DNA of 64,000 nucleotides from assembly GCF_002157225.2 (NCBI RefSeq), contig NZ_CP020038.1:1697001-1761000 (forward strand). The letters run 5' to 3'. Positions 29,096 through 37,408 of the stretch are shown piece by piece. How positions within the stretch are numbered: position 1 is the stretch's first letter; each line of letters opens with the position of its first letter. This DNA is from Agarilytica rhodophyticola (GTDB lineage Bacteria; Pseudomonadota; Gammaproteobacteria; Pseudomonadales; Cellvibrionaceae). The translations under genes were made by a program, and so were the position numbers. The notes below the pieces were generated by a model that was not told the origin of the DNA, ran no database searches, and saw only the letters and a list, made by a program, of their open reading frames with translations.

Positions 29096-29209
29096 TCCCT
29101 TATGAGCGCGCGAAAGACTCTCTGCTATTCATTAATTTGAGTAATAATCTGGTGGCCGGAAAGTAAATGAACACTTGATGGCTGATCTGAATACTTTATC
29201 TATTGGTAA

Positions 29210-29240
29210 CTCCCCCACCTAAAAAGTTTGAGCGGGGGAG
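29210..29240 (-). terminator. GC-rich hairpin after the FG-GAP gene
   Basis: Arms CTCCCCC and GGGGGAG flank a 17-base loop that itself holds a T-run on the minus strand. It starts 5 bases after the stop at 29246. Confidence 0.5.
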
Positions 29241-29245
29241 ATTCG

Positions 29246-30481
29246 TTAATTACTCGTAGCTTTGGATACCCACCAAGTGCCATTACTCGGGTGAAAATTA
29301 GCAATATCATCCGAGTAATCATTATTAAAATCACCGACAATCTGACTCGTCCAACCTGAGTTAGTGCCAAAGTTATCCCATTGTGTCGTATTAAAGCCTG
29401 TGCCGGTAGAAATAGAGACCCACCAGGTCCCATTACTCGGGTGGAAATTGGCAATATCAACTAAGTCGTCATTATTAAAGTCACCGACGACTTGACTCGT
29501 CCAACCTGAGTTAGTGCCAAAGTCATCCCATTGTGTCGTGTTAAAGCTTGTGTTGGTAGAAATAGAGACCCACCAAGTCCCATTATGCGGGTGGAAATTG
29601 GCAATATCATCTAAGCCATCATTATTAAAGTCACCGACGACTTGACTCGTCCAACCCGAGTTGGTGCCAAAGTCATCCCATTGTGTCGTATTAAAGCTTG
29701 TATTGGCCGAAATAGAGACCCACCAAGTCCCATTACTCGGGTGAAAATTGGCAATATCATCTAAGCCATCATTATTAAAATCACCGACAATCTGACTTGT
29801 CCAACCTGAGTTAGTACCAAAGTCGTCCCATTGTGTCGTGTTAAAGCTTGTGCCGGTAGAAATAGAGACCCACCAAGTCCCATTACTCGGGTGAAAATTG
29901 GCAATATCATCTAAGCCATCATTATTAAAATCACCGACAATCTGACTTGTCCAACCTGAGTTAGTACCAAAGTCGTCCCATTGTGTCGTGTTAAAGCTTG
30001 TGCCGGTAGAAATAGAGACCCACCAAGTCCCATTACTCGGGTGAAAATTGGCAATATCATCTAAGCCATCATTATTAAAGTCACCGACGACCTGACTCGT
30101 CCAACCTGAGCTAGTAGCGAAGTCATCCCATTGTGTTGTGTTAAAGCTTGTGCCGGTAGAAATAGAGACCCACCAAGTCCCATTACTCGGGTGAAAATTG
30201 GCAACATCATCTAAGCCATCATTATTAAAATCACCAACGACTTGAGCTGTCCAACCCGAGTTAGTGCCAAAGTCATCCCATTTGCTTGTTTCAAACCCAG
30301 TTATATCTGAAAGTGAGTTTTCTATACTTGTATCAATAGTTGCATATTGCAGAGCAGCTGGCCATTGATCGTAAGCTATAGTAACTTCATTGCTCATCAT
30401 TAGATTTGCAGCTATAACTTTATAAGAAGTTAGAAAACAAAATAGTAAGCTAGTAATAATTAGCTTTGAATTTCCCATCAT
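29246..30481 (-). CDS. Exported FG-GAP/VCBS-type repeat protein with seven near-identical repeats
   Basis: The product has 411 residues from the ATG at 30481, chosen because AAGG lies 8 bases upstream and the signal peptide (LIITSLLFCFLTSYKVIA) starts there; the longest ORF begins at 30517. After about 60 residues it consists of seven 50-residue units, each with VGDFNNDGLDDIANFHPS and GTWWVSI. DxNxDGxxD is the calcium-binding loop of FG-GAP/VCBS repeats. The protein is probably a small secreted beta-propeller or carbohydrate-binding surface protein. Near-identity between units suggests recent expansion. Confidence 0.85.
   Translation of the reverse strand: MMGNSKLIITSLLFCFLTSYKVIAANLMMSNEVTIAYDQWPAALQYATIDTSIENSLSDITGFETSKWDDFGTNSGWTAQVVGDFNNDGLDDVANFHPSNGTWWVSISTGTSFNTTQWDDFATSSGWTSQVVGDFNNDGLDDIANFHPSNGTWWVSISTGTSFNTTQWDDFGTNSGWTSQIVGDFNNDGLDDIANFHPSNGTWWVSISTGTSFNTTQWDDFGTNSGWTSQIVGDFNNDGLDDIANFHPSNGTWWVSISANTSFNTTQWDDFGTNSGWTSQVVGDFNNDGLDDIANFHPHNGTWWVSISTNTSFNTTQWDDFGTNSGWTSQVVGDFNNDDLVDIANFHPSNGTWWVSISTGTGFNTTQWDNFGTNSGWTSQIVGDFNNDYSDDIANFHPSNGTWWVSKATSN
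29270..30290 (-). repeat. Seven tandem 150-bp coding repeats
   Basis: The stretch CATTACTCGGGTGAAAATT and its variants recur every 150 bases (near 29270, 29420, 29570, 29720, 29870, 30020 and 30170). Two adjacent units (29730-29880 and 29880-30030) look identical. The period is a multiple of three, so copy number can change without breaking the frame. Confidence 0.9.
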
Positions 30482-30517
30482 TTCCTTAACCTTTAATAGT
30501 TTAATATATGTAAACAT

Positions 30518-31774
30518 TCTTAATTAAAGAGAGTAAATTATTCATATAATTTGAGCCCAGATAATTATAGTAGGCATTGTAATGAAGTTGTTTTCTATGC
30601 GCCATATTTTCACTTTTTTACATGGCCGTTTAGTATTATCGACTAATACGTATGACTATATTTAACATAGTTAAGAGGAATATTTTTTTTGATCAATTTA
30701 AGTGCATGGTTTATACATATTGTAAAATGTATATACAAAACCAATATCTACATATTATAACTTAGTGTCGCCAGCTACAAATAAATGTGGGTCTAAAGAA
30801 AAAACCCAATAATTTTATTGTGCTCGCTATTTAATTCTACATTGTAAGAAACTGAATTATTAGTAATATAACTATTATTTAAATTAAATACGATAAAGCA
30901 TTGGTCGCATTTAATATCCATAGTCGACAGTTAGAGTTATTATTTTTTAGGAATAGGGATTTGGTTTAAAGGCATCGAGAACATACCCTTTACAGCTATT
31001 TGATAAATTACATTATAACAGTAAACCGTTAGGATTGTATTGTATCTATTGTTGAATTAAGAGTACGAAGTTGATTGTTTACGGTTTTTATCATTCGGTT
31101 TAATTATACTCCCTATGAGGTTATCTTCTCTTTTATAACTTCCATAATTTACATCTATTTCTCCAGTTGTAACGAAATTCATAATTAAAGTCTCATAAAT
31201 TTACTTTATTTACTGAATTGGCAAACCCAACATAGGTTTGTCCTAATTGAAAAGTTTAATACTACGTTCTCTTATTTATAATTTCTTGCTGATGGTAAAA
31301 GTTCGTGTGATAAGCATATTTTTTCGAAAATGATCGTTTTTTGTGAGCTGTTTATGGGCGTTTTTAGGGTGAAAAAGACGATAGTATATACACTCAACCT
31401 AACTTCTAATAGGCAGAAAAATATGTATAAAGTATGAATAACTTTCTCAAAACTCTATTTATCAAACTGTCATCAGAACGGAGTAAGTAACTATGATGAA
31501 AATTCACTCTAAATGGGCAAGATCGTATAGAGAAGGTTATTATAAATAACACTGTGGTATTCGAAAATATATTATGGACTGGTTGATAAAGAGTCAGTAT
31601 AAAGTATATATGTTAAGTATATCTGAAAAACTAGAACGGAAAGATTGGTTAATTTAGTATTTTATATTTTTTTTTTACATAACGAACTGTTTTTTTTATT
31701 GCGATACATACGAGCGTATTTGCAATAATTTATAAAATTTTTTCCACATTCTAAAAAAATCAGGAGATTTAAAT
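30518..31774. other. AT-rich gap upstream of the kinase fusion gene
   Basis: No conventional gene is supported. A short ORF at 31493-31549 is listed separately. Confidence 0.5.
31493..31549 (+). CDS. Possible 18-residue leader or relic peptide
   Basis: ATG at 31493 with GGAG 9 bases upstream encodes MMKIHSKWARSYREGYYK, a very basic peptide. It ends 225 bases before the kinase fusion gene. It may be a leader, a small protein or a remnant; nothing decides. Confidence 0.2.
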   Translation: MMKIHSKWARSYREGYYK

Positions 31775-34636
31775 TTGTTACAAAAAATATCTGACTATAA
31801 AGCATACGGACATTCTGTTAACTATGCAGGAGCAACCACTAATCCATTGGCGGATGCTATCTCTACATGTGCTAAACCGCAATTATCTATCGAAGCCGAC
31901 ACCCAAGGACTTATTAATGCGAAAGTCGTTATAAATTCATTGCCCGATACGAGCGTGAGTACAGCGATGAAAAGGAGTAAATCTCTGTCGGATATTAAAT
32001 ATTTTACGCCTTTAAATAACAACATAAGATCAGAGTCTACTCACTATCTTTTACAAGACAGTTCTGACTACCAATCGACGGCTAAGATTAATAACCTGAT
32101 TATGCCGAAAAACGCTTATCCGACGAAGTTTCAAAAAAAGGATATCGGTATAATTGGAGGGGGGTTTGCCGGCTGTTTATCTGCGATCCAAATGTCTCGA
32201 GCTGGACATAATGTAACAATTTATGAAAAAAACGGTCTTTTAGAAGGAGCGAGTAAAATCCCAGCACATTTGTACGGTGGTGGTCCTGGTTATAGTCATT
32301 TGCCAGCTAAAGAAAGAGATGAAATTTTTTTATCTAGTCTAGAATTTGCTAAAATTTTACCCGATGCAATGAATAATCGACCAACAATATTCGCATTGAA
32401 GAAGAATGATTCCCGGACTGCTGAAATGTTGGTATCTGCTTCTGAGCGCCAAGCTTCACTTTATAAATCTAAAGTTCAGGAAGATTATTCAAATAAAGTG
32501 TTTGGTGATGTCGATAAATATTATAAATCGTATACGAAAGAAGATATTTTAAAATTGAGAACTGAATCAAATAAGTTGTCAGGAAATGATGAATGGGTTC
32601 GTCAGTGGTCTAAACAACTAGATGCTAATGTTATAGACGAGTTACAATGGCCGATTGCACTTGTCCATGAACCAGGTATAAACGTTCAGCGAGCTAAAGT
32701 TTCTATAAGAAATGAGCTACAAAATGTAGATATCAAAGAAAACACTTTCGTCGAACCTAGTAATGTTCAGGAAAAGCATATCCCGGGAAAGCCAAAAAAA
32801 GTACAAGTTACCGATCATGATAAAAAGAAAGAGTTTGATTATTTGATTAATGCGAGTGGAATTAATACTGGGAAGTTTGATGATAAACTAAATTCTTCTG
32901 CCCAGAGATCCATTGATATTAAATATGCCGGTGCTATTACAAGCCATCAGGACATGTCAAATTTTCCCCAGTCTTACATTATGGGTAAGCCTATGGTTCA
33001 TATTACTCCATATGGTGCTTCGGGTTGTGTTTTAAATGTTACGAATGAAGATGGTACCTATGTAAAAAATGGTAAGATTTCTGCTGCTCCAGGCCAATCA
33101 TCCCCAGATGTACCGGAACAATTTCTTCAAGAATTGAATGGTGATGTATCGCCTAGCTCTCAGCGTAGAGTTAATAATATGTTGCTGCATTTGTCCGATT
33201 TGATGCCAAATATTGCTGGTGCCTCTACTCGAGTTACAGCTATACCGGGGTACGTCCCAATTCCAGGTACAGATTTAAAATCACGCAGTGGTGCAATACG
33301 TGTAGGAGAAAGTAGTGCAACAATAATTTCTCCAAAAGCAACTAGCTCGCTCGAAGGTAAACCTATACCGTATCGTATTTCTGTCGGGTCGCGGTTTGAA
33401 ATTCCTTTACCTTCTAACCTTTCTAAGTTAATACATAATAAATCCAATCTTCATGATATAGATCGTCAAGTGGAAGCTAATGTTAAGAAAGATAAGTTAC
33501 CTACAGATTTCGGACATACTTATGATAGTAATCAAAGACGTGTATCTAAGTTGGATAAATTTAAGCTACCAGATGGCGCTTCTATATTGAATGTTGAGCC
33601 ATCGTTAGATGGAACTGTATCTAGTATTAAGCAAGCTTATCGTGATGCACACGGTGTTGAATCGATAATTATTGGAGAAGAAACATTCAAGGAAATAAAA
33701 AAGTTAGGTACAGGTTTTGGAGGGGAAGCATTTTTATTTGAGAACCCGGATAATCAAAATAAAATCGTAGTGAAAAAGTATTTTCAATACAGATCGGTAG
33801 AAAGTAAAGGAGACATGGATAAAAATATACCCGTTGACCCAAAAAAGCGTGAAGAGCTAATGAAAATACAGATAGAGGATTTTACAACGGAAAAAAAAGC
33901 ACTTGAAGAAATTAATAAGCTAGCATCTCCATATATATGTGATTATGCAGGGTTCGGAACTGTAGAAGGCAGAGGTTATATGGCTTTACCATTCTATAAT
34001 GGAGGATCAGTAAGAAATTTACTTGAAAAGTTGGATTCATTTGAGCGTAGTGGTGAAATCTCTCAACGAGATCGAACAACGATTGCAAAATTTATCATTT
34101 CACAAGTATCTGAAGGACTTAAATTTATGGATGGTAAAGCTGTGCATAGAGATTTAAAACCCGATAATATATTACTGCAATTAGATCCTGAAATTGCTTC
34201 AAGGAAAGCAAAAGTTATTAGTAAGATCGCAGATTTTGGAACTACGGCGATAGAAAAAGCACCTACTGATACAGTGGTGACTACTCCTCATTACAAATCA
34301 CCAGCATATATAGCCGCTGATAAAAATGGGGGCCACGGGTTACATGATAATCATCAAGATATATGGTCACTAGGTATAAGTGCTATTGAACTTGCCTATG
34401 GTCACCGTCCTTTTGACGGAAACCTGCCAGAAGACGAGCAAAAAATCTATGATAGTATAGAAAAGTATGCAGAATCTAGAGATGATAGTATGCTGGGCCT
34501 AAAAGGGAGTTCAATAGACAGTTGGATTAAAAAAGCCCTAGATCCTAGCTGTACCTTTAAAGATTTGGATAAGCTATTGGAAATAACGGAAGATGAGAAA
34601 GATAAAGCTAAAAAATTAATAAAAAAACTTATTTAG
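31775..34636 (+). CDS. FAD-dependent oxidoreductase fused to a eukaryote-like Ser/Thr protein kinase
   Basis: The product has 953 residues and starts with TTG, with AGGAGA 7 bases upstream. Residues 1-120 are Ser/Thr/Asn-rich with no signal peptide. Residues 125-550 form an FAD-binding oxidoreductase of the DAO type: dinucleotide motif GIIGGGFAGCLSAIQMSRAG with the Glu of TIYEKN, then INASGINTGKF. After a linker, residues 640-950 form a kinase: glycine loop LGTGFGGEAF near 644, Lys in VVKKYF, catalytic HRDLKPDN near 789, DFG near 819, DIWSLGISAIELAYGHRPF near 860. All catalytic residues are present; the APE motif is changed to SPA. The DIWSLG segment resembles STE20-type kinases. The fusion is unusual. 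It may be an injected effector or a redox-controlled signalling protein; both are inference. It stands alone with its own terminator. Confidence 0.9.
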   Translation: MLQKISDYKAYGHSVNYAGATTNPLADAISTCAKPQLSIEADTQGLINAKVVINSLPDTSVSTAMKRSKSLSDIKYFTPLNNNIRSESTHYLLQDSSDYQSTAKINNLIMPKNAYPTKFQKKDIGIIGGGFAGCLSAIQMSRAGHNVTIYEKNGLLEGASKIPAHLYGGGPGYSHLPAKERDEIFLSSLEFAKILPDAMNNRPTIFALKKNDSRTAEMLVSASERQASLYKSKVQEDYSNKVFGDVDKYYKSYTKEDILKLRTESNKLSGNDEWVRQWSKQLDANVIDELQWPIALVHEPGINVQRAKVSIRNELQNVDIKENTFVEPSNVQEKHIPGKPKKVQVTDHDKKKEFDYLINASGINTGKFDDKLNSSAQRSIDIKYAGAITSHQDMSNFPQSYIMGKPMVHITPYGASGCVLNVTNEDGTYVKNGKISAAPGQSSPDVPEQFLQELNGDVSPSSQRRVNNMLLHLSDLMPNIAGASTRVTAIPGYVPIPGTDLKSRSGAIRVGESSATIISPKATSSLEGKPIPYRISVGSRFEIPLPSNLSKLIHNKSNLHDIDRQVEANVKKDKLPTDFGHTYDSNQRRVSKLDKFKLPDGASILNVEPSLDGTVSSIKQAYRDAHGVESIIIGEETFKEIKKLGTGFGGEAFLFENPDNQNKIVVKKYFQYRSVESKGDMDKNIPVDPKKREELMKIQIEDFTTEKKALEEINKLASPYICDYAGFGTVEGRGYMALPFYNGGSVRNLLEKLDSFERSGEISQRDRTTIAKFIISQVSEGLKFMDGKAVHRDLKPDNILLQLDPEIASRKAKVISKIADFGTTAIEKAPTDTVVTTPHYKSPAYIAADKNGGHGLHDNHQDIWSLGISAIELAYGHRPFDGNLPEDEQKIYDSIEKYAESRDDSMLGLKGSSIDSWIKKALDPSCTFKDLDKLLEITEDEKDKAKKLIKKLI

Positions 34637-35043
34637 AAGAGGTATTCTGTTATTGATATTAAATATTTAAGCTCGTCTGTGGTATATTTTTTGTCCCTTC
34701 TAATATAACATGATGAGGTGAGTGAATATATATAAAGATTAATACCTTGTGGTTTTAATATGTCAATGTCGCCCCTCATGTGAAAAAGATTTTATAGGAA
34801 GAGAAGTTTAAGTGGATGATTGTTTTTCTAACGGGGCAGATAATTATTATTGTGGAATAATTTTACTTTTAGGTAGTCGAATATAAATTTTTGATGTCCA
34901 AAATTAAGGCAAACAGTAGCTAATCATTTTAGTTTTGAATTGCAAAGGAACTCAAAGATTTTACGATGGATGGCAATATCATAACTAAAGAATGAGATAC
35001 AAAGCTTGGATATCATATTAGTAAGTTTAATCCACACTTATGA
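34637..35043. other. AT-rich 3' region of the kinase gene
   Basis: About 400 bases without a supported gene lie between the kinase stop and the terminator at 35044. Confidence 0.4.
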
Positions 35044-35072
35044 AGAAGTGTTACTATGGTAATAACACTTCT
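35044..35072 (+). terminator. Intrinsic terminator downstream of the kinase fusion
   Basis: Perfect arms AGAAGTGTTA and TAACACTTCT with a 9-base loop, followed by TTTAAATTT on the plus strand. Confidence 0.65.
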
Positions 35073-35097
35073 TTTAAATTTAATAATAAACTAAAAA

Positions 35098-35131
35098 CGT
35101 AAACTGTGTTGTATGGTCAACATAGTTTACG
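35098..35131 (-). terminator. Intrinsic terminator of the gene at 35132
   Basis: Fourteen-base arms (CGTAAACTGTGTTG and CAACATAGTTTACG, one G-T wobble) with a 6-base loop; TTTTTAG follows on the minus strand. It starts directly after the stop codon. Confidence 0.8.
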
Positions 35132-35668
35132 TCAAAATTTTTCTTGTATTGTTCCTGCAAGAGTGCCTAGGAATGAGTCATTAACAATACTTACACCTTC
35201 GCTGTGACTTGTCATAACTACTCTTCTAACACCTCTAAAATTCACGATCCGAGCTAACCGTGCTGTTGGAAAAGCTGCGACCAAAACTGATTCCGTAAAT
35301 GTCTCCTCAGCAATATCATTTAGTGATACTCCATTCACTGTCCAGTCTCCGAATGTCCAAGTAAGATTTCTTGCAGAGTCATCTAGGTAACTAATTTTTA
35401 AAACTTCAAAATTATCCGTGCTAACTTCTGCGAAATAAAAACAATTATTATGGGCGTCACAAATAGTATTATCTGGATCATTTAAATCAAACTCAGGTAT
35501 GGTTGCCAGCACTGATTCGACTTCTGCTCTAGTATCGCCTACTGATATTCCTATTGGTAGTGATTTTCCTGGTTCAAAAACTCCCTGTGTAATATCTGCA
35601 AAGCTAAGTTGACTAAAAAATAAAGAGGCACCGATAATAGCGGAAAAGCAAGTATGTTTAATATTTAT
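35132..35668 (-). pseudogene. Exported hypothetical protein with a lost or non-standard start codon
   Basis: The frame from 35132 stays open up to about 35708. It encodes a convincing signal peptide, KINIKHTCFSAIIGASLFF then SQLSFA before DITQG, ahead of a body of about 150 residues with SVLATIPEFDLND and a Cys pair around ICDAHNNCFYF. No ATG, GTG or TTG precedes the signal peptide. ATA at 35668 stands where ATG would be expected (ATA AAT ATT AAA), so a single change may have destroyed the start; ATT at 35662 is another rare possibility. The first standard codon, GTG at 35512, would remove the signal peptide. The strong terminator behind it shows that it was a real gene. Family unknown. Confidence 0.6.
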
Positions 35669-35708
35669 TTTGGTTTTACCGATTGTTGTGTGTGAAAAAT
35701 TATTATTA

Positions 35709-36269
35709 AATTATATATGTTTTTTTTAATACTTAATTCTATAAAAGTGAGAGCTAACTATCATCTCATAAAAAATTAATACGACTTTTTAAAATATTTT
35801 TTATTTATTGTCATTTTAATGCGCCTTAAAACTTCCAGTATTTAGAATGTAGCTGAAAAAAATTATTTATTAAAATAAGGTTATGAAAGTAAAAAGGTGT
35901 TAAATGCCAAAGCATAATGTTTTTCAATGTATTGTTAATAGTGTATATAGTGTATATAAATAATCTCATCTTTCTCGCTGCTATTAATTATATTGTCGAG
36001 CTATGCTTAAGGGCGAAATCCTGTGCGTATAAATTTATGTAGCTTTCTTATTGGGTGGCATGTGTTGTTGCATTAAAGAAAGATAACATGTTTATTTACC
36101 GAAATATTATACAAGGCCTTATGTTTTGGCCCTTTAGTTTTAGGTGGCTGAATTTCAATTTCATACCTCCAAAATTTAAAAAATACGCACCTGATTATTT
36201 TAATCTTAAATGGAATTGGTCGACACTAGAAATAAGGGAGTAGGTATTGATCGCTTAAGCCAATCTATT
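35709..36269. other. AT-rich gap with one doubtful ORF
   Basis: An ORF from an ATG at 36088 to 36243 on the plus strand encodes 51 residues with aromatic-rich sequence (MFWPFSFRWLNFNF). It may be a fragment; no motif or clear binding site. Confidence 0.3.
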
Positions 36270-36680
36270 ATCTATATGCTCATAACACCTGGCGGAGAGC
36301 AGAACAGTTAGACGCAACTACGAATCTCAATTATATGAAATTATTGACGCGTCTATTAATAGTAATCCACAAATAGTTATTGATATTTATGCAGCAACTG
36401 TAGAGGGTTCTTGTCAATGGGTAGCACTACTTATATTAAACCGTATAAAATTAAAAAAGTCATCAATAGGTGAAACTACTCTATTTTTAGATGATGAATA
36501 AAAATCAGATTAACAATTTCTTACTTAAGAAAAGATTATTATTTAATGTATGATATGGTTTAATATCATTGGTTTAGAAAAGTTACCTGTGCCTAATATT
36601 GTTGAGATATCAAATTTAGAAACTATTCTGGAAAATATGGGTGTGCAGACTGAGGGAACTTTAACTTTGGTATGCAACTG
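36270..36680 (+). pseudogene. Broken STAS-like domain gene
   Basis: One frame, open without a start codon, ends at 36500 and reads YESQLYEIIDASINSNPQ, IVIDIYAATVEG, then LLILNRIKLKK and FLDDE. A second starts at 36549 and reads FNIIGLEKLPVPNIVEISNL then ETILENMG. Together they follow the STAS layout: a VIDI strand, an LL-x-LNRIKLKK helix, and a GL-x-x-L-x-x-x-x-IVEISNLETIL end. Stops separate the parts. STAS domains are anti-sigma-antagonist-like signalling modules. The assignment rests on pattern only. Confidence 0.4.
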
Positions 36681-36689
36681 AATGCTAAA

Positions 36690-37285
36690 CATTATAACCA
36701 ATGTATTACAAGGTGTTCGAATATAGCACACTTTTCCTTGATATATTTTGTTTTTATTACACTATTCCACCTAGTCATCCAGATCTCACTGTAACTCATT
36801 GACCCATGTATCTAGCTTTGTTCTGAATGTGATCCGATAAAATTTTTTCAAAATTGCCTTCTTAAAACGGTAAAATATCACCTTTTTTGGGTGACATCAC
36901 TTTTGCCTTAGTATGATCAATCTCATAAATCGGTAGCAGGGAACCATAGTAGCTGACGCGGCCATAATACTCTGTATCATTATCCGTCAATATGGGTGGT
37001 ACCGATAATTCATGATGCCTTAACAATGGGAGCAGTTAATACACTCCCAGCTTTTGACCTCCTTTTTTAGTTTGTTAATCGGCAGAATCAACGTGATTCT
37101 TCATACTCAGTGTGCGTCGGTTGTTATTATTCAGTTGATTAAGGTCGTCGTCTTCAGAAAGTTTTTGTTAGCGGTAAGATGTATTAAGTGATACGCCCAT
37201 CACTTTACAGGTTTTAGCCAAATTACTTAATTCTTGTGCTAGATTAAGTAAACCGATTTTGTGTTTTATAGTAGGTTGTTAGTAT
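36690..37285 (-). mobile_element. Decayed IS481-type transposase
   Basis: On the minus strand the pieces appear in transposase order: KIGLLNLAQELSNLAKTCKV followed by MGVSLNTSYR (helix-turn-helix), NRRTLSMKNHVDSAD, then IYEIDHTKAKVMSPK, FKKAILKKFYRITF, LDTWVNELQ, and finally a GKVCYIRTP segment. This matches the typical IS481 pattern (CKVMGVSRDTFYR, IDHTRTKA, PHQG...RTP). Several stops and frameshifts break it. An inverted repeat lies just outside the 5' end. Confidence 0.8.
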
Positions 37286-37292
37286 GCAACAT

Positions 37293-37349
37293 GAGAGTTA
37301 CCTTTGTTTTGATTTAAGATTCGTACCTTTATCAAAACGGGTAACTCTC
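37293..37349. repeat. Inverted repeat between IS relic and S8 protease gene
   Basis: GAGAGTTAC and GTAACTCTC form the outer arms, with GTTTTGAT and ATCAAAAC as an inner pair. It may be an element end or the terminator of the protease gene (stop at 37409); no T-run is present. Confidence 0.45.
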
Positions 37350-37408
37350 TATTTTTCAAAGAAATATGTCAGATATGGTCGTGGTCAGACCAGTCTATAC
37401 GCACTAAA

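Noticed and set aside
29270..30290. CRISPR-like regular repeats
   Set aside because: The 150-base period is a multiple of three, continuous and coding for FG-GAP units without spacers.
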